From contig CAVSII010000001.1 of the NCBI GenBank assembly GCA_963727955.1, forward strand, positions 496,001 to 560,000: a stretch of 64,000 bases of DNA, given 5' to 3'. This document shows, one piece after another, positions 8,589 to 17,122 of this stretch (the stretch's first letter is position 1; each line of letters starts with the position of its first letter). A model generated the notes under the pieces. That model saw only the letters and a list, made by a program, of their open reading frames with translations. It made no database searches and was not told where the DNA came from. The DNA comes from Bog-756 sp963727955 (GTDB lineage: Bacteria; Actinomycetota; Acidimicrobiia; Acidimicrobiales; RAAP-2). The position numbers and the translations under genes were made by a program.

Positions 8589-10133
8589 GTGAGGCTCCGT
8601 ACCACCTACCGTCAGCCTGACGCGGGGCGCTACCGGGCCCCCGGCGGCGCCTGGGACGTGCCCACCCTCGACACGCTGCTGTCGTCGCCCCGCCCGGCCG
8701 AGGCGCTGGCCGTGGTGGACGGCGATGTCGAGATCAGTGCCGGCCAGCTCGACGCCTTGGTGGGTGTGGTGGCCGGAGGCCTGCAGGCGGTCGGCGTGCG
8801 GCGCGGTGACGTGGTCACCTGGCAGCTTCCGAACTGGTGGGAGGCGCTGGTCCTCTTCCGGGCCTGCTGGCGGTGCGGGGCGGTGGCCGCCCCCATCCAC
8901 CACCAGGTCGGTCCGGCCGAAGTGGCCCGCGTGCTGGAGGATCTCGAACCGGCGCTGGCGCTCAGCGCGGCCGCACTGCCTCTGGCCGGACTGATCGATG
9001 CCATCCGGGTACGGGACGGCGATGGGCGTTTCGACGACATGCTGAGCGGCCGGCCGGTCCGGATCAGTGGCGCACGGGGCTCCGACATGGCCGTCATCCT
9101 GTTCACATCGGGCTCGACCGGCGTGCCCAAGGCCGTGCTCCACACCCACCGGGGCCTGGCCTACAAGGCCTTGTCTATGACCCGGGCTCACGGCCTGAGC
9201 TCCAGCGACGTGGCCCTCATGCCCTCGCCCCTGGCTCACGTATCGGGGCTGTTGAACACCATCCTGGTACCCGGGACGGCCTCGATGACGGCGGTGATGA
9301 TGGAGAAGTGGGACGCCGAGCGCGGTGTCGAGCTGGCCGGCGCCTACCGGGCCAGCTTCATGATCGGGCCGCCCACCTTGTTCGTGGGGATGATGGAGGT
9401 GCCCGACTTCCACTCCCGTGTGGCCAACCTGCGCGTGGTTTCGTGCGGGGCCATGGGGGTGACCCCCGAATTCATCGACGCGGCGCGGGAGGCCTTCGGG
9501 GCCACCGTCAAGCGCACCTACGGCTCGACCGAGGCGCCGACGGTGACCACCACCACCTGGCAGGAGAGCGCGGCACGGGGACGGGACACCGACGGGCACT
9601 CGGTGGGTGACGCCGTCATTGCCGTAGTGGAGCCGGGCACGGTTCGTCCGCTCCCCGTCGGACAGCGCGGCGAGGTAGTGGTTCGTGGACCCGAGCTGTT
9701 CGTCGGCTACGGCGAAGAGGAACAGACCTCGGCTGCCGTGCGCCGGGGGTGGTTCGCCACCGGCGACCTCGGCACCCTCGACGAGGGGGGGTGGCTGACC
9801 ATCGTCGGGAGGCTCAAGGAGCTCATCATCCGTGGGGGCGAGAACATTGCCTCGGCCGAGGTCGAGCGGGTCCTCGAGCGTCACCCCGATGTGCGCCAAG
9901 CGGTGGTGGTCGGCTGCCCCGACCGGCGTCTGGGGGAGCGGGTGGCCGCTTTCGTGGTCGGGAGCGAGCGGGTGGACGTGGACGAGTGCCGCCGGTGGTT
10001 CGCCGCCCAGGGAGTAGCACGGTTCAAGACGCCCGAGTTGGTGGTGCACCTCGACGAGATCCCCCTCCTCGGCGTGGGCAAGCCCGACCGCCCCACTCTG
10101 CGGGCCCGGGCGGCGGCGCTGGCCGAGGCCTAG
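8589..10133 (+). CDS. AMP-binding acyl-CoA synthetase (cyclohexanecarboxylate-CoA ligase-like)
   Basis: 514-residue ANL-family acid:CoA ligase with a GTG start 26 nt after the crotonase. P-loop LFTSGSTGVPKAVLHTH around residue 180, RTYGSTEAPT in the middle, TGDLGTLDEGGWLTIVGRLK and IIRGGENIASAEVE in the C-terminal hinge, and a terminal GVGKPDRP where the catalytic Lys lies. Overall layout (short N-terminal RxTYRxPxGxW-like segment) resembles cyclohexanecarboxylate-CoA ligases, but the acid is not determined. No good Shine-Dalgarno sequence. Confidence 0.9.
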   Translation: MRLRTTYRQPDAGRYRAPGGAWDVPTLDTLLSSPRPAEALAVVDGDVEISAGQLDALVGVVAGGLQAVGVRRGDVVTWQLPNWWEALVLFRACWRCGAVAAPIHHQVGPAEVARVLEDLEPALALSAAALPLAGLIDAIRVRDGDGRFDDMLSGRPVRISGARGSDMAVILFTSGSTGVPKAVLHTHRGLAYKALSMTRAHGLSSSDVALMPSPLAHVSGLLNTILVPGTASMTAVMMEKWDAERGVELAGAYRASFMIGPPTLFVGMMEVPDFHSRVANLRVVSCGAMGVTPEFIDAAREAFGATVKRTYGSTEAPTVTTTTWQESAARGRDTDGHSVGDAVIAVVEPGTVRPLPVGQRGEVVVRGPELFVGYGEEEQTSAAVRRGWFATGDLGTLDEGGWLTIVGRLKELIIRGGENIASAEVERVLERHPDVRQAVVVGCPDRRLGERVAAFVVGSERVDVDECRRWFAAQGVARFKTPELVVHLDEIPLLGVGKPDRPTLRARAAALAEA

Positions 10134-10139
10134 CCGACC

Positions 10140-10167
10140 GGCGACAGGCGACAGGCGACCAGCGACG
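10140..10167. repeat. Heptamer tandem repeat (four units)
   Basis: GGCGACA, GGCGACA, GGCGACC, AGCGACG just after the stop codon of the CoA ligase, continuing into degenerate GACCGAC/GACCGGC copies. Intergenic; no gene in the 180-nt gap. Confidence 0.65.
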
Positions 10168-10312
10168 GGCGCCCGACCGACGACCGGCAACGGGGTGCGG
10201 AACCCGGCAACTGGACGGCCCCGATCCTGTCGGCAGCGGGCCCAATGGGGGCAGGTACCGGCGTAGATGGCAGAATCACCAGAAGGCAGGGGCGACAGAA
10301 AGGGAAGGTGGC

Positions 10313-11794
10313 GTGGGATCGGGAATCGTTTCGTGGGGTGTGTACCTGCCGTACTGGCGGCTCGATCGCAGGCGCATCGGCGAGGCCTTCGGAGCCGGCG
10401 GCGGGCGCGGCACACGGGCTGTCGCCTCCTACGACGAGGACACCACCTCGATGGGGGTCGAGGCCGGCCGCCGGGCTCTCACCGTTCCCGACGTCCCCGA
10501 GCCGGGCGCCCTCTATTTCTCCACCCCGGCCCCCGCCTACCTGGACAAGACCAACGCCACCACCGTCCACGCCGGTCTCGGGCTGGCCCCGAGCGCCGGG
10601 GCCTTCGACCTCTGCGGTTCGGTGCGCTCGGGGTGGGCCACACTCCAGCTGGCCGCCCTGGCCGGCTCCCAGGACCCGACCATGGCCGTGGTGGCCGATC
10701 TGCGCACCGGGCTTCCCGGCAGCCAGGACGAGGCCCAGGGGGGGGACGGGGCGGCGGCCTTCGTCTTCGCCCCCACCGGCGGTGTGGCCGACCTGCTCGG
10801 CCGGGCCTCGGCCACCGACGAGTTCCTCGACCGGTGGCGGATCCCCGGCGAGTCGGCCTCGCTCCTGTGGGAGGACCGCTTCGGTGAGGAGGTCTACGTA
10901 CCCCTGGCCCGATCGGCCTTCGAGGGAGCCCTGGCCCGGGCCGGGCTGACAGCCGGTGACGTCGACCACCTGATCGTGGTGGGGCTGCATGCCCGCGCCG
11001 TGGCTTCGGTCAAGAAGGCCCTGGGCGTGGCGGCCGAGGCCCTGGTGCCCGACCAGAGCGGGAAGATCGGCAACCTGGGCGCCGCCCAGGGGGGTCTGGC
11101 CCTGGCCGACGTGCTCGAGCGGGCCACCCCCGGACAGGTGGTCGCCCTGGTCGAAGTGGCCGATGGAGCCGACGCCGTGGTCCTGCGCACCACCGACGCC
11201 CTCCCGGGCGCCCAGGCGGCGCGGCGGGCGGCCGGCCTGGCTCCGGTGGCGGACCTGGTGGACGAGGGGCGCTCGGACCTGGCCTACCCGGTGTTCCTGT
11301 CGTGGCGGGGCATGGTCCACCGCGAACCGCCCCGGCGTCCCGATCCGGAACGGCCCGACTCCCCGGCCATGCACCGGACCGAGGGGTGGAAATTCGGGTT
11401 CAACGCCAGTCGGTGCCTGGTGTGCGGCTTCCGGCACCTGCCCCCCACCCGGGTCTGCCTCTCCTGCCAGTCGGTGGACAAGATGGAGGCGGAACGCATG
11501 GCTGACCTGCGGGGAACCGTGGCCACCTACACCATCGACCGGCTGGCTTTCAGCCTCTCGCCCCCTATGGTGGGAGCGGTGATCGATTTCGACGGCGGGG
11601 GCCGCTACCGGGGCGAGATGACAGACGTCGATCCCGACGCGGTGGCCGTCGGCACCCGGGTGGCCATGACCTTCCGCCGGCTGTACAGCGCCCAGGGTGT
11701 ACACAATTACTTCTGGAAGGCTCGACCGCTGGCCGGGGACACCACCCACGGATCAGGCGGTAGGAGCGACGGAGAAGGAGAACCGCAGTCATGA
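10313..11794 (+). CDS. HMG-CoA synthase-like (KAS III fold) protein fused to a DUF35 zinc-ribbon/OB domain
   Basis: 493 residues; GTG start preceded by GGGAAGG. Residues 1-340 are a thiolase-superfamily condensing domain of the HMG-CoA synthase type: nucleophile Cys101 in FDLCGSVRSG, and the Asn motif KIGNLGAAQGG near 251. The acidic residue that archaeal/bacterial HMGCS carry in their SES-like motif is replaced here by STPAPAYLDK, so true HMG-CoA synthesis is doubtful. Residues 360-470 are a DUF35 module: rubredoxin-like knuckles with Cys368, 371, 382 and 385, then an OB fold. In archaea, separate HMGCS, DUF35 and thiolase proteins form a channelling complex; here two are fused and the thiolase follows with a 4-nt ATGA overlap. 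Confidence 0.88.
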   Translation: MGSGIVSWGVYLPYWRLDRRRIGEAFGAGGGRGTRAVASYDEDTTSMGVEAGRRALTVPDVPEPGALYFSTPAPAYLDKTNATTVHAGLGLAPSAGAFDLCGSVRSGWATLQLAALAGSQDPTMAVVADLRTGLPGSQDEAQGGDGAAAFVFAPTGGVADLLGRASATDEFLDRWRIPGESASLLWEDRFGEEVYVPLARSAFEGALARAGLTAGDVDHLIVVGLHARAVASVKKALGVAAEALVPDQSGKIGNLGAAQGGLALADVLERATPGQVVALVEVADGADAVVLRTTDALPGAQAARRAAGLAPVADLVDEGRSDLAYPVFLSWRGMVHREPPRRPDPERPDSPAMHRTEGWKFGFNASRCLVCGFRHLPPTRVCLSCQSVDKMEAERMADLRGTVATYTIDRLAFSLSPPMVGAVIDFDGGGRYRGEMTDVDPDAVAVGTRVAMTFRRLYSAQGVHNYFWKARPLAGDTTHGSGGRSDGEGEPQS

Positions 11795-12996
11795 CCAGTT
11801 CGGGTATTCGGGACCGGGTGGCCATCGTCGGGATGGGGTGCACCCCCTTCGGCGAGCTCTGGGACAAGGGGATCAACGACCTGTTGACCGACGCAGCCGT
11901 CGAATGCGTGGGCTCGGCCGATGTGGCCATCGATGCCATCGACGCCTTCTGGCTGGGCACCCTGGGGTCGGGGAACTCGGGCATCACCCTGTCCAAGCCG
12001 CTCAAGATCGACTACAAGCCCGTCACCCGGGTCGAGAACTTCTGTGCCACCGGATCGGAGGCTTTCCGCAACGCCTGCTACGCGGTGGCCTCCGGTGCCT
12101 ACGAGCTGACCATGGCCATCGGGGTCGAGAAGCTCAAGGACTCCGGCTATTCGGGCCTTACCGGCATCCACCGGGTGGGGGACGGGACCAACCCCCAGCT
12201 CAGTTCGCCGGCCGCCTTCTCCTTCCTGGTCCCTGCCTACTGCCACAAGTACGGCGTCGACCCCGAGGAGATGGGGGAGGTCCTCAACCGGATCGCCTGG
12301 AAGAACCACCGCAACGGGGCCGTCAACAAACGGGCCCAGTACCAGAAGGAAGTGTCGCTGGAGAAGATCGCCGCCTCCCCGAGGGTGGCCGGCCAGCTCG
12401 GCGTGTTCGACTGCAGCGGCGTGAGTGACGGAGCCGCCGCCGCCCTCATATGCCGGGCCGAGGACGCCCACCGGTACACCGACAACCCTCTCTACGTGAA
12501 GGGCCTGAGCCTGGTGGCCGGTCCGGCGGCGGGGGCCATCGACCCCGACTACGACTACACCACCTTCGAGGAGGTCACCCGGTCGGCACGGGACGCCTAC
12601 GCCCAGGCCGGCGTGGAGGACCCGCGGGCCGAGTTGGCCATGGCCGAGGTGCACGACTGCTTCACGCCCACCGAGCTGGTCCTCATGGAGGACCTGGGCT
12701 TTGCCGACCGGGGAACGGCGTGGAAGGAAGTGATGGCGGGCACCTTCGACCGTGACGGCGAACTCCCGGTCAACCCGGACGGCGGTCTCAAGAGCTTCGG
12801 CCACCCCATCGGGGCCACCGGTCTGCGCATGCTGTTCGAGTGCTGGCTCCAGCTCCGCCAGCAGGCGCCGCCCGAGCGGCAGATCGCCACCGTCACCGAG
12901 GGTGGTCGCACGCTCGGCCTGACCCACAACCTGGGCGGAGCACCGGGGGAGTGCGTGAGCTTCGTGGGCGTGGTCGGCACCGAGCCGTCCGACTGA
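11791..12996 (+). CDS. SCP2/lipid-transfer-type thiolase
   Basis: 401-residue thiolase of the SCP-x/Ltp class. Nucleophile Cys85 in NFCATGSEAF, His in EVHDCFTPTE and the second His in SFGHPIGATG are all present, so it should be catalytically competent in cleaving or forming a 3-oxoacyl-CoA bond. Its start overlaps the stop of the HMGCS-like/DUF35 fusion (ATGA), which implies coupled synthesis and supports complex formation. DUF35 proteins are known partners of this thiolase class in mycobacterial and related steroid side-chain degradation (Ltp2 with ChsH2). ATG start with GGAGAAGGAG upstream. Confidence 0.9.
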   Translation: MTSSGIRDRVAIVGMGCTPFGELWDKGINDLLTDAAVECVGSADVAIDAIDAFWLGTLGSGNSGITLSKPLKIDYKPVTRVENFCATGSEAFRNACYAVASGAYELTMAIGVEKLKDSGYSGLTGIHRVGDGTNPQLSSPAAFSFLVPAYCHKYGVDPEEMGEVLNRIAWKNHRNGAVNKRAQYQKEVSLEKIAASPRVAGQLGVFDCSGVSDGAAAALICRAEDAHRYTDNPLYVKGLSLVAGPAAGAIDPDYDYTTFEEVTRSARDAYAQAGVEDPRAELAMAEVHDCFTPTELVLMEDLGFADRGTAWKEVMAGTFDRDGELPVNPDGGLKSFGHPIGATGLRMLFECWLQLRQQAPPERQIATVTEGGRTLGLTHNLGGAPGECVSFVGVVGTEPSD

Positions 12997-14337
12997 GTGA
13001 ACCGTCCCACTGAGATGGAAATCGGCGCCCACGGCGACCCGTGGGCGGAGGACGAGGACCAGACCGCCTTGCGCCAGTTGGCGCGGGAGGTAGCCGCCCG
13101 CGAGATCGCACCCCGGGCCGCCCACCACGACGAGACGGGGGAGCTGCCCACCGAGGCCATCGCCGCTCTGGCCGCCGCCGACCTCTTCCGGGTGACCATC
13201 GGCGAGAAGTGGGGCGGTCTGGGTATGGGCGACGTGGAGGCGGCCATCGTCCTGGAAGAGGTGGCCCGGCACGACGTCTCGGCTGCCATCTGCTGCCAAC
13301 TGGCCTACAACGGGCCGCCCCGTGGCATCGAACACCTCGGCTCGGATGCCCTGAAGGACCGCTGGCTCCCGGCGGTGGCCGATGGTGATGCCATCGTGTC
13401 CATCGGCATCACCGAGCCCGACGCCGGGTCGGCCGTGCAGGGCATGCGCACCGCCCTGGCCCCCGACGGGTCGTCCTGGAGGCTCAACGGCTACAAGAAC
13501 TATTCGACGCTCGGCCACGCTGCTGCCGGCGTGCTGGTGTGGTGCCGGTGGCCGGGTGGCGAGGGGGCCCGGGGCATCGGTGCCGTGGTGGTACCGATGG
13601 ACCGCGACGGCGTGGCGCTCACCGGGCGACACAGGGGGATGGGCATCCACGCCGCCACCGAGTCGGAGATCGCCTTCGACGGGGTTCTGGTCACCGAGGA
13701 CGACGTACTGGTGGCCGGCGACCCGTCCTCCAACGAGCCGTTCAAGCTCCTGCTCTCCCACCTCAACCACGAGCGATGCGGCAACGCCGCCATGTGCGTG
13801 GGCGCCGCCCAGGGGGCACTCGAACGGTCGGTGACCTACATGCACGACCGGATCATCGGCGGGCGGGCCATCGCCGAGCTGCAGGGTCTCCAGTGGAAGC
13901 TGGCCGACATGGCCGTGGCCCTGGAGGGGGCGCGCCTCTTGCTCGGCCGAGCGCTGAGGCTGGCCGGTCCGGGAGGGACGCCACCGGCCCTCGAGACCGC
14001 ACTGGCCAAGACGGCAGCCAACCTGGCCGCCAAGTACGTCTGCGACGAAGCCATCCAGATTCACGGTGGTTACGGCTACAGCCGCGAGTACCCACTGGAA
14101 CGGGCCTACCGGGACATCCGCGGGCTGTGCATCGGCGCCGGCACGGTCGAGGCGCAGCGCAACTACATCGGTTCGAGCATCGTGGCCGGCCGGACCACCT
14201 CCTCGCCGGGTTGGATCCCGCCGGCGGTGCTAGCTGGACAGCACCCTCTGAGCCGGCCTGCTCCGGGGCGAGGCCAGGCCGCTGCCCGACCGGCCGGGGT
14301 AGTGTGTCGGCGTGCCCGCGGTGGTTGCCGACAGTGA
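12997..14337 (+). CDS. Acyl-CoA dehydrogenase with substituted catalytic site and C-terminal extension
   Basis: 446 residues; GTG directly after the thiolase stop (ATG at 13015 is an alternative). Typical ACAD features: ITEPDAGSAVQGM loop, LNHERCGNAAM, IQIHGGYGYSREYPLERAYRDIRG. The end of the motif reads IGAGTVEAQRN, where medium-chain ACADs have YEGTxQIQR, so the usual catalytic Glu is Ala. After SSIVAG about 40 low-complexity Pro/Ala/Arg residues follow that the family lacks and which overlap the TetR gene start by 26 nt; the tail may be recently acquired read-through. Third gene of the HMGCS-like/thiolase unit. Confidence 0.87.
   Translation: MNRPTEMEIGAHGDPWAEDEDQTALRQLAREVAAREIAPRAAHHDETGELPTEAIAALAAADLFRVTIGEKWGGLGMGDVEAAIVLEEVARHDVSAAICCQLAYNGPPRGIEHLGSDALKDRWLPAVADGDAIVSIGITEPDAGSAVQGMRTALAPDGSSWRLNGYKNYSTLGHAAAGVLVWCRWPGGEGARGIGAVVVPMDRDGVALTGRHRGMGIHAATESEIAFDGVLVTEDDVLVAGDPSSNEPFKLLLSHLNHERCGNAAMCVGAAQGALERSVTYMHDRIIGGRAIAELQGLQWKLADMAVALEGARLLLGRALRLAGPGGTPPALETALAKTAANLAAKYVCDEAIQIHGGYGYSREYPLERAYRDIRGLCIGAGTVEAQRNYIGSSIVAGRTTSSPGWIPPAVLAGQHPLSRPAPGRGQAAARPAGVVCRRARGGCRQ
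14300..14305 (+). promoter_or_regulatory. Putative -10 element, leaderless start of the TetR gene
   Basis: TAGTGT lies 6 nt before the GTG at 14312, inside the 3' end of the upstream ACAD gene. The spacing suggests a leaderless transcript for the regulator. Confidence 0.45.
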
Positions 14338-14947
14338 TGTCCTGCCGCCCACATTCGCGCCGGAGGCGGCTGAGCGCAACCGGCTGATGGACGCCGCTCT
14401 GCATGTCATGCGCCGCAACGGGTTCCAGGGGGCCAGCGTCCAGGACATCCTGGACCGGGCCGGCCTGTCGACCCGCGCCTTCTACCGCCAGTTCCGCTCC
14501 AAGGACGACCTGCTGCTGGCCATGTTCCGTACGGCCTCCGACCCCGATGTGGACCAGATCGCCCGCAGCGTGGCCGAGGCGCCGACGGCACTGGGAGCGG
14601 TGCTGGTCTGGGTCGACCAGATGCTGTCGTTGGCCTTCGATCGGCGTCGGGTACGGCGCCTGGTCATCTTCAACACGGTGGCCCGACAGGCCGACGGCTA
14701 CGAGGACGAAGAAAGCTCGTTGCGGGCCCGTCTCGTAGCGCCCCTTCTGTATGCCCTGCGACAGGGAGCGGCCGACGGCACGTTGCCGGCCTCCGATCCG
14801 GGGCCCGATGCCGACGTCCTGTTCGACCTGGTCTGGAGTGTGGCTCATCCGCAACGTCGGGCCGGGTCGGTGGACCGGTCGGCGGCCACGGCCACGGTGC
14901 TGCGCTTCTGCCTTCCGGCTCTCGGGGTCGACGCCGGCGCGGGCTGA
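14312..14947 (+). CDS. TetR-family transcriptional regulator
   Basis: 211 residues. N-terminal HTH: MDAALHVMRRNGFQGASVQD, then ILDRAGLSTRAFYRQFRSKDDL as the recognition helix and the invariant FYRQF-K-D tail (about residues 25-70); the remaining 140 residues are a divergent ligand-binding domain. The GTG start overlaps the preceding ACAD by 26 nt and has its own probable -10 box within that gene. It may respond to an acyl-CoA or free acid of the surrounding pathway; its operator is not identified. C-terminus Gly/Ala-rich. Confidence 0.92.
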   Translation: MPAVVADSDVLPPTFAPEAAERNRLMDAALHVMRRNGFQGASVQDILDRAGLSTRAFYRQFRSKDDLLLAMFRTASDPDVDQIARSVAEAPTALGAVLVWVDQMLSLAFDRRRVRRLVIFNTVARQADGYEDEESSLRARLVAPLLYALRQGAADGTLPASDPGPDADVLFDLVWSVAHPQRRAGSVDRSAATATVLRFCLPALGVDAGAG

Positions 14948-15033
14948 GCGGCGAGGCGGTCCGACCCCTCGGGCCACCACCGACGGTGTGGCTGCAGAGG
15001 GCAACCGTAGGGATCCCCGGAGTGAAAACGGCA

Positions 15034-15063
15034 TTGTCGCTCCTCCGACGCCTGGTGTACCGT
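15034..15063 (+). promoter_or_regulatory. Putative promoter of the ACAD at 15119
   Basis: TTGTCG at 15034, 18-nt spacer, TACCGT at 15058-15063, then an AGGAG ribosome site at about 15109. This would start the 15119-19532 unit separately from the TetR gene. No gene in the 171-nt gap. Confidence 0.4.
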
Positions 15064-15118
15064 GAGGCGCCACGACGGGGAAGTGCGGTCGTGCCGTCAC
15101 CTTCGATCAGGAGAGCCC

Positions 15119-16267
15119 GTGCCAACCGACGCTGCGACGCCCACTCAGCTGGTGGAGTTCCGGCGTGCCTTGACAGCGTGGCTGGCCGACAACATCACCC
15201 CCGATGTGGTCGAGGCCGGACGCGAAGGCTACGAGGACGAGGACACCCTGGAGGTGCTCCGCCGGTGGAACCGCAAGCTGGCCGATGCCGGCTGGGCCGC
15301 GGTGGCCTGGCCCGCCGAGTACGGCGGTCGGGATGCTTCGGTGGCCGAGCAGCTGGCCTATCACGAGGTGATGGCGGCGGCCGACGCCCCCGGACCGGTC
15401 AACGTGATCGGCGTGGCCAACATCGCCCCGGCCATTCTCGACACCGGTACCCAAGAGCAGAAGGACCGTTTCCTGCTCCCCATGCTGCGGGGCGACGAGA
15501 TCTGGTGCCAGGGGATGTCCGAGCCTGACGCCGGATCGGACCTGGGTTCCCTGCGCACGGCAGCCGTGCTCGACGGCGACCAGTTCGTGATCAACGGTCA
15601 AAAGACGTGGAACAGCCTCGGTCACCATGCCGACTGGTGCCAGCTCTACGTGCGCACCGATCCGACCGCGCCCAAGCACGCCGGCATCAGCTGCCTGCTG
15701 GTGGACATGCGGACGGCGGGCATCGAGGCCCGCCCGCTGCGCACCATGACCGGCGACAGCATGTTCTCCGAGCTCTTCTTCACCGACGTGCGGGTGCCGC
15801 AGGGCGCCCTGCTGGGACCGATCAACCAGGGGTGGAAGGTGGCCATGACCACCCTCAGCTACGAGCGGGCCGGTGTGGCCAAGTTCCACCTCAGCCTCAG
15901 CGCCCGCTTCACCGACCTGGTCGAGGAAGCCCATCGGGCGGGCGTGATGGTGAGCGCCGTCGATCGCGACCACCTGGCCAAGCTGTACAGCCGCATCGCC
16001 TGCCTGCGCTGGTCGACCACCCGCGAGCTGGAGAACGTCGGCCGGGGAGGTCGCCCGTCGCCGAGCATGGGGAGCCTGGCCAAGCTGATGTGGGCCGAAA
16101 TCTCCCAGGAGCTGGCCGGTCTGGCCCTCACCCTGCTGGGGCCGGCTGCACTCGATGGCAAATGGGCCAAGAGTCTCGAGGGGTCACGGGGATCGTCGAT
16201 CGCCGGGGGCACGACCGAGATCAACCGGAATATCGTGGCCGAGCACGGACTGGGGCTTCCCCGGTGA
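15119..16267 (+). CDS. Acyl-CoA dehydrogenase, B-type
   Basis: 382-residue ACAD; the GTG at 15119 has AGGAG 5 nt upstream and gives the usual N-terminus (VPTDAATPTQLVEFRRAL). Contains MSEPDAGSDLGSL, NGQKTWNSLG, FTDVRVP, and at the C-terminus GGTTEINRNIVAEHGLGLPR. This is the B-type architecture seen at 28765 and 57757, but no A-type partner is adjacent; it could work as a homomer or share a partner encoded elsewhere. An SDR follows 34 nt downstream on the same strand. Confidence 0.9.
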   Translation: MPTDAATPTQLVEFRRALTAWLADNITPDVVEAGREGYEDEDTLEVLRRWNRKLADAGWAAVAWPAEYGGRDASVAEQLAYHEVMAAADAPGPVNVIGVANIAPAILDTGTQEQKDRFLLPMLRGDEIWCQGMSEPDAGSDLGSLRTAAVLDGDQFVINGQKTWNSLGHHADWCQLYVRTDPTAPKHAGISCLLVDMRTAGIEARPLRTMTGDSMFSELFFTDVRVPQGALLGPINQGWKVAMTTLSYERAGVAKFHLSLSARFTDLVEEAHRAGVMVSAVDRDHLAKLYSRIACLRWSTTRELENVGRGGRPSPSMGSLAKLMWAEISQELAGLALTLLGPAALDGKWAKSLEGSRGSSIAGGTTEINRNIVAEHGLGLPR

Positions 16268-16301
16268 CCGACGGACATCCCACTGAAACGGGGAGAGACA
16301 C

Positions 16302-17117
16302 GTGACAGCACTGATCGACTACGAAGGGCGACGGGTCGTCGTCAGCGGCGGTGGCGGTGCCGGCATGGGGGCTGCCGTTGTCCGCCAGTTGGCTCCGCTG
16401 GGTGCCGAAATCCACGTCATCGATCTCAAGGAACCCCCCGTCGATGTGTCCGGCTACCACAGGACCGACCTGCGGGACCCCGAGGCCATCGCCGGTGCAG
16501 TGGACGCCGTCGGGGGTCGGATCGACGCGCTGTTCAACTGCGCCGGCCTGCCCGGGGGACGGTTCTCCGATCTCGACACCATGCTGGTCAATTTCGTGGG
16601 CCAGCGCCATCTGGCCGATCTGGTGGTCGAGCACATGGAACCGGGCGGGGCCATCGCCAACATCTCGTCGGGTGCCGGGGCGAGCTGGATGGCCAATGTG
16701 GACAAATGGAAGCCCCTGGTGATCACCGAGGGCTTCGCCGCCGGCAGGGAGTGGTTGGAGACCCATCCCGACGAGATCGCCAGCGGCTACGCCCCCTCCA
16801 AGGAGGTCATCTGCGTCTGGACGGTGTGGCGGTCGTTGGCCTTGGCCGAAAAGGGGATACGCATCAACTGCACGTTGCCCGGTCCCACCGACACGCCGAT
16901 GATGCCCGACTTCGAGGAGCAGATGGGCAAGGAGTTCATGGACAACTACCCCATCCCGCTCGGTCACCGGCAGACCCCGGACGAACAGGCGGCACCGTTG
17001 GTCTTCCTCAACTCGCCGGCGGCGTCGGCCATTACCGGCGAGGCCATCCTCACCGACGGCGGCACCATGGCCGCCCTGGCCGTGGGCACCCTCGACGTGT
17101 CCGCCTTCGGGTTCTGA
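16302..17117 (+). CDS. Short-chain dehydrogenase/reductase (hydroxysteroid dehydrogenase-like)
   Basis: 271-residue NAD(P)-dependent oxidoreductase, GTG start with GGGGAGA 5 nt upstream. Rossmann glycine motif SGGGGAGMGAA, LFNCAG in place of NNAG, Ser in ISSGAGAS and catalytic YAPSK. The insertion between the Ser and Tyr (about residues 128-160) and the overall pattern resemble 3-alpha-hydroxysteroid dehydrogenase/carbonyl reductases, in which a long lid is inserted at this position. Probably oxidises a hydroxyl on a cyclic or acyl-CoA substrate; the cofactor is likely NAD because Asp (VIDLKE) ends the second strand. Confidence 0.88.
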   Translation: MTALIDYEGRRVVVSGGGGAGMGAAVVRQLAPLGAEIHVIDLKEPPVDVSGYHRTDLRDPEAIAGAVDAVGGRIDALFNCAGLPGGRFSDLDTMLVNFVGQRHLADLVVEHMEPGGAIANISSGAGASWMANVDKWKPLVITEGFAAGREWLETHPDEIASGYAPSKEVICVWTVWRSLALAEKGIRINCTLPGPTDTPMMPDFEEQMGKEFMDNYPIPLGHRQTPDEQAAPLVFLNSPAASAITGEAILTDGGTMAALAVGTLDVSAFGF

Positions 17118-17122
17118 GGCCG

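Noticed and set aside
11707..14064. Minus-strand ORF of 785 codons
   Set aside because: Antisense to thiolase and ACAD with full active-site motifs; no family motif in the shadow.
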